This document shows, in pieces, positions 18,401 through 27,734 of a DNA stretch of 64,000 nt. The number at the start of each line of letters is the position of its first letter. The stretch's first letter is position 1. Both the position numbers and the translations under genes were made by a program. The notes under the pieces were generated by a model, which saw only the letters and a program-made list of their open reading frames with translations, did not search any database and was not told the origin of the DNA. Origin of the DNA: Gammaproteobacteria bacterium (lineage in GTDB: Bacteria > Pseudomonadota > Gammaproteobacteria > Competibacterales > Competibacteraceae); NCBI GenBank assembly GCA_024235095.1, contig JACKNC010000001.1:1649501-1713500 (forward strand), written 5' to 3'.

Positions 18401-19011
18401 TGCCGGTTCAATTCCTCGCGCACGTCATTGAGCCGGTCAAGATTCTCCCGGGTATGGCGGATGCGGGTTTCGGTTTCGCGGCGCCGTTCCTTGTATTTGG
18501 AAATACCGGCGGCTTCCTCCAGAAAGAGACGCAGATCTTCTGGCCGGGCTTCAATCACCCGCGAGATCATGCCCTGTTCGATGATGGCGTAACTGCGTGG
18601 TCCCAGGCCCGTGCCCAGGAACAGATCGGCAATGTCGCGGCGCCGACAACGGCTGCCGTTCAGGAAATAACTCGACTGGCTATCGCGGCCCACCAGACGC
18701 TTGACGGCGATTTCAGCATAACTAGCCCAGGGACCGCCCAAGCGTCCCTCGCTGTTGTCGAACACTAATTCGATAGACGCCTGGCCGACCGGCTTGCGGC
18801 TGGCCGAGCCGTTAAAGATGACATCGGTCATACTCTCGCCGCGCAGGCTGCGCGCCGAGCTTTCACCCATCACCCAACGCACCGCGTCGATAACATTGGA
18901 TTTTCCGCACCCATTCGGGCCGACGACGCCCATCAGATTACTAGGCAAATGCAATACAGTGGGATCCACGAAGGATTTGAACCCCACCAGCTTGATCTTA
19001 CTCAACCGCAT
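15439..19011 (-). CDS. smc: Chromosome partition protein SMC
   Basis: SMC is the ATPase core of the condensin that organises and helps segregate the chromosome. At 1190 residues it has normal length. The N-terminal head begins MRLSKIKLVGFKSFVDPT with Walker A VGPNGCGKSNVIDAVRWVMG at about residues 31-50. Two long coiled coils flank a hinge near residues 515-680. The C-terminal head carries the signature LLSGGEKALTAVALVFAI and Walker B FCLLDEVDAPLDE. The partners scpA and scpB are not in the window. It lies 30 bp downstream of chpC on the same strand. Confidence 0.98.
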   Translation of the reverse strand: MRLSKIKLVGFKSFVDPTVLHLPSNLMGVVGPNGCGKSNVIDAVRWVMGESSARSLRGESMTDVIFNGSASRKPVGQASIELVFDNSEGRLGGPWASYAEIAVKRLVGRDSQSSYFLNGSRCRRRDIADLFLGTGLGPRSYAIIEQGMISRVIEARPEDLRLFLEEAAGISKYKERRRETETRIRHTRENLDRLNDVREELNRQLQHLQRQARAAEQYRDFRAEERQLRAELLTLRWRRLQNEILEFEHAQRQQETALEATLAEQRRLEAALETGRARRLELNEVFNAAQGRYYQAGAEISRLEQYLQHQQELRRRREEDWRQTSAALEQVETQRALDGEQRDEWATTLMEAEPQLASALTAETEASAALSAAENALREGQADWEDFSRRRGEAQRQAEVERTRIEHLDHQLLQGERRLERLRFEQEQLANSDLEQDLAERREVEQGITEDLRSAQEQLARVEADLNATREMRQQVEQRLRSAQERLQTGRGRWASLQTLQEAALGRQASGLQDWLHTQGLTDAPRLAEQLDVEAGWEVAVEAALAGWLDAICVAQLDDPALAAKASLSQGRLTLFEPPGDPVSSAPDLLPNETPSSLTGASWVGRDERWSLSARIQAPWPLAGLLDRMRTVANITEALASRMHLQPGEILVTPDGVLCGRHWLRLARGGEEDGVLAREREIRQLETRLDGNAVDVERETTQLDQLRDRQRELEQQRRETQQAVNQGHRNQAHAQSDIKTAQARWEQACARRETLAEEQAELDAQCEQDREQVQLARMRLEDALLILENLQTEQTELSERREQLQEAYQQCRARAETTRQEAARQAAALEALRVRVTAADRALERLDLQHRQLLERRDRLAAERVTDSDELLQTAGDELADWLETRLAVEGELTDARQRLEAQDAELTAGEQARSRCERQAEAQRRQIEEQRLASSEGRVRQQSLREQLAELETDPETVMPTLPAEAFESDWLNRLEQIERRIQRLGAINLAAIQEFAELSERKDYLDAQNADLLEALATLETAIRQMDRETRARFRETFEQVNTGLQTLFPRLFGGGEAHLELTGEDVLDAGVAIMAKPPGKRIGSISLLSGGEKALTAVALVFAIFQLNPAPFCLLDEVDAPLDEANVRRFGALVQDMASRVQFVFITHNKATMEIADHLAGVTMQEPGVSRLVAVDVEAAVRLAGVG

Positions 19012-19041
19012 GGAAACGTGGGATATTCGCTCCGGACGGAC

Positions 19042-19515
19042 TCAGGCGCGCCGGACCAGGGGGCGCAACACGGCTTCAATCGCGTCCATGTCGGGAATCA
19101 CCACCAGCTGATCCTGATAACTGGCCCAACTCAGGACACCAAGCCGATCACGCTCGGCATCCGGGATTTCCCGGTCAAAGTCGAGATCCTCGCGTTGCAG
19201 ATTCAGGGGGCGCGGCGCCGCGGTGCCGAGAAGGCCAAAGTGCGGCAAACGGGAATCCGTACTCAGGGTATTGACGATGATAATCCGGGAATTGAGATCC
19301 GCGTCAGGCGTGATCCGAAAGATTAGCCGCCCGAGACTCGCCAGCGGTGTGGTCAGATTATGCCACAACATGGCGCCGACGACCCAGTGCGGCGCAGCCT
19401 CGATCTGTAAGGGCGTAGCGAAGGGTAGCACTTCAACGACCAGACTGTTGGGCAGGATAACCTGTCCGCCCTGAACGGTTATCAGCAGGCAACGCAGGCT
19501 AGGGGAGGCATCCAT
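19042..19515 (-). CDS. CheW-like protein of the Chp system (ChpC-like)
   Basis: This 157-residue protein has the CheW fold pattern: LLITVQGGQVILPNSLVVEV at the start, an AMLWHNLTTPLASL stretch where CheW proteins carry their core beta sheet, and LGVLSWASYQDQLVVIPDM near the end. CheW adaptors bridge the receptor and CheA-type kinase. Its ATG overlaps the chpA stop (TAATG), so it is translated from the same message. In Pseudomonas, ChpC is a second CheW homologue encoded after chpA, and the position fits. Sequence divergence from PilI is strong, so the call depends partly on context. Confidence 0.75.
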   Translation of the reverse strand: MDASPSLRCLLITVQGGQVILPNSLVVEVLPFATPLQIEAAPHWVVGAMLWHNLTTPLASLGRLIFRITPDADLNSRIIIVNTLSTDSRLPHFGLLGTAAPRPLNLQREDLDFDREIPDAERDRLGVLSWASYQDQLVVIPDMDAIEAVLRPLVRRA

Positions 19516-22500
19516 TAAGTCATCAACTCCAGGGCGCGTTCGCCCAGAATATTACGGATCGATTCAATCAATTGATCTTCCTGATAAGGCTTGGTCAGGT
19601 AATCGTTGACGCCAAGGCGCATCGCCCGTTCACGATGCTTCTCGCCGCCGCGCGAAGTCACCATGATGATCGGTAAATGTCGTAAATTGCTCTGGTTGCG
19701 AACATGGGCCACGACTTCAAAGCCGTCCATGCGCGGCATTTCGATGTCGAGAATGGCGAGATCGGGCACCTGGGTCTGCAACATAGCGACCGCATCCATG
19801 CCATCTTTGGCAGTAATCGCATGAATGTTATGGCGCTCCAGAATCCGCGAGGTGACCCGGCGCATGGTGATTGAATCGTCGATCACCATAATGTTGAGCT
19901 TCTCCTGGCGGGCTTCCTGACGCGCCATCCGCAGCGCCCGACTTTCGGCCTGCTTCTGGCGCTGGGAACCGATATTACGCACCAGCGCCGCCAGCTCCAG
20001 CACCACAATCACCCGACCATCGCCCAGCACGGTAGCCCCGGAAATGCCGGACACCCCATTAAACTGGGGGCTGATCGGTTTGACAATGATTTCCTGATTG
20101 CCGAGCACCGCCTCGACCTGCAGTGCAGCGCTCGCTTCTGCGCTGCGGAACAGCAGCGCCGGCGGTTTCCGGTCCTTGACTTCCTCAAAAGGCAGAATCC
20201 GCTCGCTGTTGGCCAGAATGCCCAGATTATGCACGGGATAACGCCGATCGCTGTATTGATGCAGGATCTGTTCGCCGGTCAGATAAGCTTGAAACTCGCT
20301 TTCCTTGAGCCGGGTCACGACCTCGATGCTCAACAGGGGAATTGCAAAGATACCTTCGCCGGCCTGCACCAGCAACGCTTGCGTGACCGCCAGCGAGAAC
20401 GGCAAGCGCACAATAAACCGGGTGCCTTGACCGGGTTCCGTATGCACCAGCAGTGCGCCGCGCATGGCTCGAATCGCTTCATTCACGACGTCCATGCCCA
20501 CGCCGCGCCCGGAAACCTGGGTCACCGAAGCCGCCGTGGAGAACCCGGGGCGCAGCAGCAGGGAAATCAGTTCCTCCTGGGTGGCCGGTTGTCCCGGCTC
20601 CAACATGCCCTTTTCCTCGCCCTTGACGCGGATGGCTGCAAAATTGAGGCCCGCGCCGTCATCGCCCAATTCCAGCACCAGCTCCGCACCTTCCCGGCGC
20701 AGACTCAGGGTGATGGTGCCAATCTCGGGTTTGCCCGCTGCTCGACGTTGATCAGGCGACTCAATGCCATGCGCCAGCGAGTTACGCAACATATGTTCTA
20801 AAGGCGCGACCATGCTATCCAACACGGTGCGGTCAACTTCTGCTTCCTCACCGCCTACCAGCAGTTCAGCTCGTTTACCCAAATCCTGAACGGCTTGCCG
20901 CACCACGCGTCGCAGACGAGGAATAATGCTGCCAAACCGGACCATTCCGGTGCGCATCAAGCCCTGCTGAATTTCCTTGTTCACCTTGGCCTGTTGATCC
21001 AGCAGCGCCGTGACTTCCCGTGAGTGTTCGCCCAGCGTGTTGCCGATATTGCCCAAGTCATCGGCAATTTCCATCAGCGACCGGCTGAGTTGCTGCAACT
21101 CGGTGAAACGGTCCAGTTCCAGCGGATCAAATTCTTGCAGATGGGCTTTGGCGCCCTGATCCTGCCGGGATTGAATGCGCGCTTCGGCTTGAGTGGAAAG
21201 ATGCGTGACCTGACGACGCAACCGGGTGATCGTCTGCTCCAGTTCGTTCAGGTTGAAACTCATCGCGTTGACGCCCTGGTCGATGCGGGCGCGGAAGATA
21301 CTGCTTTCGCCCATTTGATTGACCAGAGTATTCAGCAATGCAGCGCCGACGCGAATTGTATCGGACGGGGCAGCCGCCGCCGGCTTCCCCGCGAGTTGCG
21401 CGACCGGCGCTCTGCTCGGAACTGCCGCCAGCGCCACCGCCGCCGACGTAGGCGGAACTCGTTTGACCCGCTCCACCGGCTTACCGCCCAACACGTCGTG
21501 TAATTCATCGATCAGTTCCTGACGCGCCGCCGGTTGCTGGCCGTCATGGATGTCCGTCAACATCTGATGCAAGCTATCCAGCGCTCTCTGGAGTTTATCC
21601 AGCACCGGGGTCGATAACTGCAGAGTTTTCTCTTGCAGAGCGCCTAGCACCGACTCGGTAGCGTGGGCGACTTCGCCGACGGTCATGAAGCCAGACATTC
21701 GCGAACTACCTTTAAGGGTATGTATTTCGCGATACAAATCGCGGTACAAATCTCCTAGCAATTCAATATTATCTGATTCTTCTCCCAATCGACGCAGGAT
21801 AACATCACAGGATTCAAGGACTTCAGAGGCTTCGGTTTGGAAAACCGCGACTAACTCTTGGTCGAGTTCAGTCATGGTCTGGAACGAGGGCGTTTCGGAA
21901 ATCGTAGAAACAGATTCCGGTATGCCCACCGGACGTGTTTCCACTCGTTCACTGCCGACTGCCGTTTCGGCTAACCGCTGCAGGTCCTGGATCAAGTCCG
22001 TTGCGGGCGCTAAACCTGCGCCGCTGGCCGCTTCCGCCAACATCCGGTTCAACCGATCCAAGGTGTGCTGCAAGGTATCCAGCACCACCGGCGTCGCCTG
22101 ACCCAGGCCTTTGCCCAAGGTATCCAGCACCGATTCAGCAGCATGAGCCAGATCACCGACGGTCATGATGCCGATCATTCGTGCGCTACCCTTGAGGGTA
22201 TGCATACCTCGGCGCAAGTCGTTCAGTAAAATGGTATTTTCAGGTTCATCGGCCAGTTGCTGCAGGATAGCATCGCTGGCGTCGAGAATTTCCGTAGCCT
22301 CGTATTGGAAAACGCGCGCCAGCTCCAGGTCCACAGGCGCAGCGGTTACTGGCTCCGGGGTTGGCGTGGAAACGGCTGCTTCGGGAGGCTGAGCTTCCGC
22401 AGACGGTATCTTGCTGGTCACCGGCGGCGATGGAACCACCACGGGCGCCGGAGCAGTGATTTCAGGAATGGGCGGTGGAATTACTACGGACGCCGGCGTC

Positions 22501-24674
22501 GCCCCATCAAGAGATTGCGTCTCGGTAGGCGGCGCCAGCTCTTCACCCGTAACCGGTTCAGCGGGCGCCTCCGGTTGCTCGATTTCCAAAGGTTCAGCGG
22601 CAGGAGCGGCAACCGGCAATTCCTTCGCCAGCGCCTCGGCGCGTGCGGTCAGTCCTGGCAACAGCGCCAGTGTTTCATCAGCAAGCGCAGCTTCGCCGAG
22701 CAGCGCTTCCAGCGCAGAGACAGCTTCTTCAAACAATTCAGCCATCACCGGCGTGGCGATCTGCGTCCCGTTGATCACTTGATTCAGCAAATTTTCGAAA
22801 CACCAGGCAAAATCACCCAACACCGTTGCGCCAACCACGCGCCCACTACCTTTGAGAGTGTGAAAAGCCCGGCGCAGGATGGTCAGCACCTGGCGATCCT
22901 CGAAATTCGCGCGCCAAAGCACCAGTTGTTGGCGAATGACCTCCAATTCGCCGCGCGCTTCTTCAAGAAACACCTCGACAAATTCTGGATCGACTTCCAG
23001 CGAGATGACCCGGCTGGAAGGAATTTTCCGGGATTCCGGTTCGGCTGTTGCAGGAGCGGGTTGTAGCTTAGCCACCACCGCTGCTGTGGGCGTAGCTTCC
23101 AGCGCGGTGGAAGACCGATCTTGTAGCACTGCTTTCAATCGCGTCGTCAGTGCTGACAGCGCCTCCAGTTCGCCGCCCCGCAGTGGCGTTTCCCCAACTA
23201 GCGGCGCCAATGTTTCAACAGCGGCGGCTGTAGCGTCGACGATCTCCATACTAGGCGGCAGGCTGCCATCCAGCACACGGTTCAGCAGGTTTTCCAGTTC
23301 CCAGGCAAAATCGCCGATCACCATAGCGTTGACCATGCGCCCGCTCCCCTTGAGGGTGTGGAACGCCCGACGGATCGTGGTCAGCGCTTGTCGATCCGTC
23401 AAATCCACTCGCCAGCGAATCAGTTGCTTGCGAATCACATCCAACTCGCCACAGGCTTCTTCGAGAAAGACTTCCGCAAATTCGGGATCGGTATCCGTCA
23501 GCCCGATCAGATGGATCAGACGCTCCATATCGACTTCACCGGCTTCACCGGCTCCGTCCAATGCGTCCCCGGACTCATTCGTTTCCCGATCCACTTCTAT
23601 CGCTATTCCATTGCCTGGCTTGGCATCGATTTCCGGTAATTCCATGTCAATGCTTATTGAATCCAGCAATTCAATATCAAGCATCGGTGGGGAGGATTGT
23701 ACGGTTTGAGTCGCAGTTACTGGAAATCCCGGCAGATCAGGCAGATGCAAATCGAGTTCTGGCAACGCAGTCAAGGGTTCATCGGTTTTTCGCGCTTCCG
23801 GCATCTGTAAACGGGATGCCGGCAGGGGGGCATGGAGATCGGCAGGCAGTCCCAGCAGGGTATCCAGTTGCGCTAAGTGCTCCTGTGCGCTATCCAGAAC
23901 CGCCGCCGACATTCGAGCATCCTGACTCATGGATTCCAGGGAGTAACTGAATCCGGCCAGAATCTCTGCGCAGACGCCGCTGACCAATAATCCATAGTGC
24001 TCGGCGTCACCAGCCGCCAACACATCGACGATCCGGTTCAAACGGTCCAGCACCTCGATAGCGCGGGTCCAGTTTCGTTCGACGAAGCATTGGCGGAGAA
24101 CGGCCAGATCGTCCCGTAACGCCTCCCAGGACACCGTTTGGTCAGCGGCGGTTTCTAGCTGATCATGCATCGTCCGCTGGAGCCGCGCCAGCACATCGCG
24201 CACATCGTACAAGTCCATCGAAGACTCCAGCCAGTCGTCCTCCGAAGCGGCGACCGGCTTGTCATCGTCCGCGAAGCCGTGCATGCGGGCCTGACGCAGG
24301 GCAGCGGCTGTCTCCACCAGTAAACTCGAATTCGCCTGTCGGCTACCCGGAGACAAGTAGGCTTCCAGATAGTCTGTTAGCCGTTCGGCGGCTTGGCGCA
24401 ATAGCGTTGGATCCAGCGACGCAGCGGCATCTTTGGCTCGTTTCAGGACCGTCGCGCGCATTTCCTCAAGCAGTGCCACCGCCTCCCGATGCTCCAGCAC
24501 CACTAGTGGGCTGCGGATTTGTTCGACGGCGTCGACCAGCGTTTCCAGCGGGGCCGGTTCGGTCAGATTTTCCTCGTAAGCATCCAGATCAAGGTGGATC
24601 CGCCGCAGAGCCAGCAGCAGATCATCCTTGAGAAAACTCAAAGGATTATCGGCGATGCGATGCGACGTTATCAT
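19515..24674 (-). CDS. chpA: ChpA-type hybrid chemotaxis kinase with multiple HPt domains
   Basis: This 1719-residue protein is the central kinase of a type IV pilus (Chp) chemosensory system. Four canonical HPt domains carry phosphorylatable His in HTLKGSG/HTLKGSA/HTLKGSS near residues 439, 604, 823 and 983; the N-terminal 350 residues look like a degenerate FimL-like region. Then come a dimerisation/coil region, an HATPase core (LEHMLRNSLAHGIESPDQR near 1290, and GDDGAGLNFAAIRVK), a CheW-like domain (about 1440-1570) and a C-terminal receiver with the acceptor Asp in LAILDIEMPRMDG (about 1640). Pro/Ala-rich linkers separate the HPt domains. It overlaps chpC and lies 105 bp after pilJ. Confidence 0.95.
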   Translation of the reverse strand: MITSHRIADNPLSFLKDDLLLALRRIHLDLDAYEENLTEPAPLETLVDAVEQIRSPLVVLEHREAVALLEEMRATVLKRAKDAAASLDPTLLRQAAERLTDYLEAYLSPGSRQANSSLLVETAAALRQARMHGFADDDKPVAASEDDWLESSMDLYDVRDVLARLQRTMHDQLETAADQTVSWEALRDDLAVLRQCFVERNWTRAIEVLDRLNRIVDVLAAGDAEHYGLLVSGVCAEILAGFSYSLESMSQDARMSAAVLDSAQEHLAQLDTLLGLPADLHAPLPASRLQMPEARKTDEPLTALPELDLHLPDLPGFPVTATQTVQSSPPMLDIELLDSISIDMELPEIDAKPGNGIAIEVDRETNESGDALDGAGEAGEVDMERLIHLIGLTDTDPEFAEVFLEEACGELDVIRKQLIRWRVDLTDRQALTTIRRAFHTLKGSGRMVNAMVIGDFAWELENLLNRVLDGSLPPSMEIVDATAAAVETLAPLVGETPLRGGELEALSALTTRLKAVLQDRSSTALEATPTAAVVAKLQPAPATAEPESRKIPSSRVISLEVDPEFVEVFLEEARGELEVIRQQLVLWRANFEDRQVLTILRRAFHTLKGSGRVVGATVLGDFAWCFENLLNQVINGTQIATPVMAELFEEAVSALEALLGEAALADETLALLPGLTARAEALAKELPVAAPAAEPLEIEQPEAPAEPVTGEELAPPTETQSLDGATPASVVIPPPIPEITAPAPVVVPSPPVTSKIPSAEAQPPEAAVSTPTPEPVTAAPVDLELARVFQYEATEILDASDAILQQLADEPENTILLNDLRRGMHTLKGSARMIGIMTVGDLAHAAESVLDTLGKGLGQATPVVLDTLQHTLDRLNRMLAEAASGAGLAPATDLIQDLQRLAETAVGSERVETRPVGIPESVSTISETPSFQTMTELDQELVAVFQTEASEVLESCDVILRRLGEESDNIELLGDLYRDLYREIHTLKGSSRMSGFMTVGEVAHATESVLGALQEKTLQLSTPVLDKLQRALDSLHQMLTDIHDGQQPAARQELIDELHDVLGGKPVERVKRVPPTSAAVALAAVPSRAPVAQLAGKPAAAAPSDTIRVGAALLNTLVNQMGESSIFRARIDQGVNAMSFNLNELEQTITRLRRQVTHLSTQAEARIQSRQDQGAKAHLQEFDPLELDRFTELQQLSRSLMEIADDLGNIGNTLGEHSREVTALLDQQAKVNKEIQQGLMRTGMVRFGSIIPRLRRVVRQAVQDLGKRAELLVGGEEAEVDRTVLDSMVAPLEHMLRNSLAHGIESPDQRRAAGKPEIGTITLSLRREGAELVLELGDDGAGLNFAAIRVKGEEKGMLEPGQPATQEELISLLLRPGFSTAASVTQVSGRGVGMDVVNEAIRAMRGALLVHTEPGQGTRFIVRLPFSLAVTQALLVQAGEGIFAIPLLSIEVVTRLKESEFQAYLTGEQILHQYSDRRYPVHNLGILANSERILPFEEVKDRKPPALLFRSAEASAALQVEAVLGNQEIIVKPISPQFNGVSGISGATVLGDGRVIVVLELAALVRNIGSQRQKQAESRALRMARQEARQEKLNIMVIDDSITMRRVTSRILERHNIHAITAKDGMDAVAMLQTQVPDLAILDIEMPRMDGFEVVAHVRNQSNLRHLPIIMVTSRGGEKHRERAMRLGVNDYLTKPYQEDQLIESIRNILGERALELMT

Positions 24675-24779
24675 CGTTACCTCCGCGCAGGAAACTCGCC
24701 TGGTCTATTGCCGCTATCCGGAACCTGTCGGGTGCAAATCCAGCGGCGCCGGTTTAATCCAGCCATGGTTCTCGTGAAT

Positions 24780-26840
24780 TCACAGAGGCAACCGGAAGCC
24801 CGCCACCGATTGACGAAGTTCCTGGGCCAACTGGTGCAGTTTGCCAATCGCGGAAGCGGTTGCGACACTGCTCTCGGCGGTCTGGCCAGTAATTTCGTTG
24901 ATCGAAATCATTGCGCTCGACACGCGCGAGGCCATCTCCGACACCTGACCGGCGGATTTGGAGATTTCATCGATCAGTTCAGCCAATTTAGCGGATACCT
25001 TTTCGATCTCTTCGAGGGCTTCGCCGGCTTTCTCCGCTAGACCAGCGCCGCCGACCACTTCGCTAGTGCTCTTCTCCATGGAGATGACCGCTTCGTTGGT
25101 GTCGGCCTGAATGGTTTTGACCAAAGTTTCGATGCGCTTGGTGGCGTTGCTGGAGCGCTCGGCGAGCCGCTGTACTTCGTCGGCGACCACCGCGAAACCG
25201 CGCCCGGCTTCGCCGGCTGCGGAAGCCTGAATCGCCGCGTTCAGCGCCAGGATGTTGGTTTGATCGGCAATGTCGTTGATCAGCGCGACGATGTCGCCAA
25301 TCTCCTGGGAAGATTCGCCCAGTCGCTTAATGCGCTTGGAGGTATCCTGGATATGTTCGCGGATGGTGTTCATGCCGCTAATGGTGCGGCGCACCCGGTC
25401 GCCGCCCTCGTGCGCGATGCCCACCGATTTCTCGGCGACCTCGGCGGAGGCGGCGGTCTTCGACGATACATCGTCCATGGATTGCGCCATCTGCATGACA
25501 GTGGCGCTGGCGTTTTCGATCTGCCGGGCCTGAATTTCGCTGGATTTAGCCAATCGGTCGGCAATGGCGCTGGTTTCCTGCACAGCGGCAGCAACCAGTC
25601 CCGAGGTGCTGTTAATGGTGGACACTAGATCGCGCAAGGCTTCGATGGCGTAGTTGACCGAATCGGCGATGGCGCCAGTGATGTCTTCGGTCACGCTGGC
25701 CTGCACGGTCAGGTCGCCCTCGGCCAAGTTGCCCAGTTCATCGAGCAGCCGCAGAATAGCGTCCTGATTACGGCGGTTCTGCTCTTCGGTTTCCTGCTTG
25801 CGCTGTTCGGCGTCAACCAGTTGCTGGCGGCTTTCGCGATTCTGGACGAACAACAGCGTAAGCAGCAGAATCAGGGCGATGATACCCAGGGCGTAGGCGG
25901 CCGGATAACCAAGTGGGATGCCGAACAAGGCGATCTGCCGGCTCTCGATGACGATGGCCTCCAGAAGCTGGGTAGCCGCTGTCAACAATCCATCGCCCTT
26001 GTCAGCGATCCCTTGGGCGGCATTCTGTATTTTAACCAGTTCCGGCGCCCTCTGAATAATACGATCGGTTTCCGCCCCAAGCGTCTTGAACAGTTCAGTA
26101 AGGTCGGCCAGTTTGCTGGCGCTGTCGGGAATGGTGACCCGCTCGATACCTGGTCCGCCTTCACGCATACCGCGCAAAATCTGTCCAAACAATTTGACAT
26201 TACGACTGAAGCGGTCGGCTGCGGTGGCGGCGCCCAAACCGCTTTCGCTCAACATTCGCTTGAGGTCAATGACGATTTGCTCGCCCAACTGCAGCTGCTT
26301 GGTGGCCTGATAAACCTGACGCGGATCGGCCCGATTGCTGGCCAGACTCTTGGCAATCTCATCGGACAGGGTATTCATCTGCGTCAGCGAGCTTTCCAGC
26401 AACGGAACAAAATTGTTGACCGACACTACCGGTTCGCGCCCCGCTAGAATGATGTCGATTTCATCGCGGATCGGTTTCCAGCGGTTGAGCAGTTCATCCA
26501 GAGCTGAACGCGCGCCCTGTGGCGTCGGGGACAATCCGAGGGTATCGTTGCCTTTTTGTTGACCATTTAGAATGAGTTCAAAACGGTCGCGACTCTCCTT
26601 AAGTTGGCCAAACGCACTGTCTTTACCCTGCCTCGCTTCGAGCGCCTCCGTCACGATGGCGCGCGATAGCAGGCGCTGCTCGCTGGCCAGGTTAACCTGG
26701 GTTTCGTTTTGTTCGCTTTGTCCCGCCAGCAGGATAAAAATAAAGCCCATCAGCATGATGGACAGTACCAGCGCCCCCAGCAATGACAGATAGGTGACAG
26801 AAAAGCCTTTTAACGCCGAATGATCTCGCGAGTCACGCAT
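24780..26840 (-). CDS. pilJ: PilJ-type methyl-accepting chemotaxis protein
   Basis: This 686-residue receptor has an N-terminal membrane segment (about residues 17-41, LSLLGALVLSIMLMGFIFIL), a large periplasmic helical domain rich in PilJ-like repeats, and a second membrane segment near residues 308-330. The cytoplasmic signalling domain has the conserved tip DQTNILALNAAIQASAAGE and GRGFAVVADEVQRLAERS. PilJ senses surface or pilus signals and controls ChpA through CheW-like PilI. The gene lies between pilI and chpA as in Pseudomonas, except that no pilK methyltransferase gene is present between pilJ and chpA. Confidence 0.93.
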   Translation of the reverse strand: MRDSRDHSALKGFSVTYLSLLGALVLSIMLMGFIFILLAGQSEQNETQVNLASEQRLLSRAIVTEALEARQGKDSAFGQLKESRDRFELILNGQQKGNDTLGLSPTPQGARSALDELLNRWKPIRDEIDIILAGREPVVSVNNFVPLLESSLTQMNTLSDEIAKSLASNRADPRQVYQATKQLQLGEQIVIDLKRMLSESGLGAATAADRFSRNVKLFGQILRGMREGGPGIERVTIPDSASKLADLTELFKTLGAETDRIIQRAPELVKIQNAAQGIADKGDGLLTAATQLLEAIVIESRQIALFGIPLGYPAAYALGIIALILLLTLLFVQNRESRQQLVDAEQRKQETEEQNRRNQDAILRLLDELGNLAEGDLTVQASVTEDITGAIADSVNYAIEALRDLVSTINSTSGLVAAAVQETSAIADRLAKSSEIQARQIENASATVMQMAQSMDDVSSKTAASAEVAEKSVGIAHEGGDRVRRTISGMNTIREHIQDTSKRIKRLGESSQEIGDIVALINDIADQTNILALNAAIQASAAGEAGRGFAVVADEVQRLAERSSNATKRIETLVKTIQADTNEAVISMEKSTSEVVGGAGLAEKAGEALEEIEKVSAKLAELIDEISKSAGQVSEMASRVSSAMISINEITGQTAESSVATASAIGKLHQLAQELRQSVAGFRLPL

Positions 26841-26910
26841 TGTTATTTCTCATCAAACAGAATCTTATGGTCCCCGTCCATGTAGCTGACGGGAAAATCC
26901 CCAGCAATGC

Positions 26911-27537
26911 CTAGCTGGCTGCATTCAGAAATCGTGGATCCGCCAGCAGCTTACCGGTATCGAAAGCCAGCCAGTGCTGATTGTCGTTCAGGAACGCCTC
27001 GATCACATAGAGTCGCAAATTCGCCTCGATCGCCTCCAGCGAGGGGACACGATGCTGGGGTCCGAAGTGCCGCATGCCAATAATTTCATCCACCAGCAAG
27101 CCATAATCCCACTCACCGGCCCGAACCACCACAATCTGGCTACCTGGGAGTCGCGGGGTGGGACGGTCGATCAGAAAATCCCTTAAATCCGAGACGGAAA
27201 TCACCTTGCCGCGCAGGTTGGCGATCCCCAGCAACCAGCGCTTGACGCCGGGCACCCGCGTAATATTGCGGGGCACCGGGATGATTTCAGCGACGTCATC
27301 CATGGAGAATAGCAGGTTCCAGGAACCGAGGCGTAGCGCCAGTCGCCCGCGAATCTCCGACAGCTGCGTACCTGCTGTTTCAACCGGCGCCCGCTCCCGG
27401 ATGCGCTGATCGAGTTTCAGCAACACATCGAAGGGATGCAACGGCGACGCAGGCGCCGCAGGAGAGGTTACTTCCGCATCTGCCACATCACTATCCTCTG
27501 ACGAAATTCGGACCCAATCATCGCGGATTGAATCCAT
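26911..27537 (-). CDS. pilI: CheW-like adaptor PilI
   Basis: PilI links the receptor PilJ to the ChpA kinase. The 208-residue product has a CheW domain from about residue 60: LRGRLALRLGSWNLLFSMDD is followed by the hallmark GVKRWLLGIANLRGKVISV and VVVRAGEWDYGLLVDEIIGM. The first 55 residues are a variable extension. It is the first gene of the chemosensory operon and is divergent from gshB over 197 bp. In Pseudomonas, pilG and pilH (single receiver proteins) precede pilI; they are absent here. Confidence 0.9.
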   Translation of the reverse strand: MDSIRDDWVRISSEDSDVADAEVTSPAAPASPLHPFDVLLKLDQRIRERAPVETAGTQLSEIRGRLALRLGSWNLLFSMDDVAEIIPVPRNITRVPGVKRWLLGIANLRGKVISVSDLRDFLIDRPTPRLPGSQIVVVRAGEWDYGLLVDEIIGMRHFGPQHRVPSLEAIEANLRLYVIEAFLNDNQHWLAFDTGKLLADPRFLNAAS

Positions 27538-27579
27538 GCAAGAGCCAGCGCCCAGGTTCGCAGTTTTCCGGCGACAGCG

Positions 27580-27615
27580 TCACACTACAATAGAACATTG
27601 GTTTTTTGAGTGTGA
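27580..27615. promoter_or_regulatory. Inverted repeat in the gshB/pilI divergent region
   Basis: TCACACT (27580-27586) and AGTGTGA (27609-27615) form perfect 7-bp arms 22 bp apart in the 197-bp region between the divergent pilI and gshB genes. Spacing is wide for a simple dimer site. The orientation (TCACA first, TGTGA second) is opposite to a CRP site. It may be an operator or a chance hairpin. Confidence 0.25.
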
Positions 27616-27734
27616 TATTTAGCATACTAACAACCTTGACGCCATGACAAAATCGGTAATCTTAAATCATAGTCGCGGTTTATTCCGTATGCCGGACTTT
27701 TGAACCCACTTGCCTAACCTGACGGATAGCGCCC

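Noticed and set aside
22257..23066. 269-codon plus-strand frame opposite chpA
   Set aside because: Shadow of the GC-rich Pro/Ala linkers in chpA; Arg/Gly-rich low-complexity translation.
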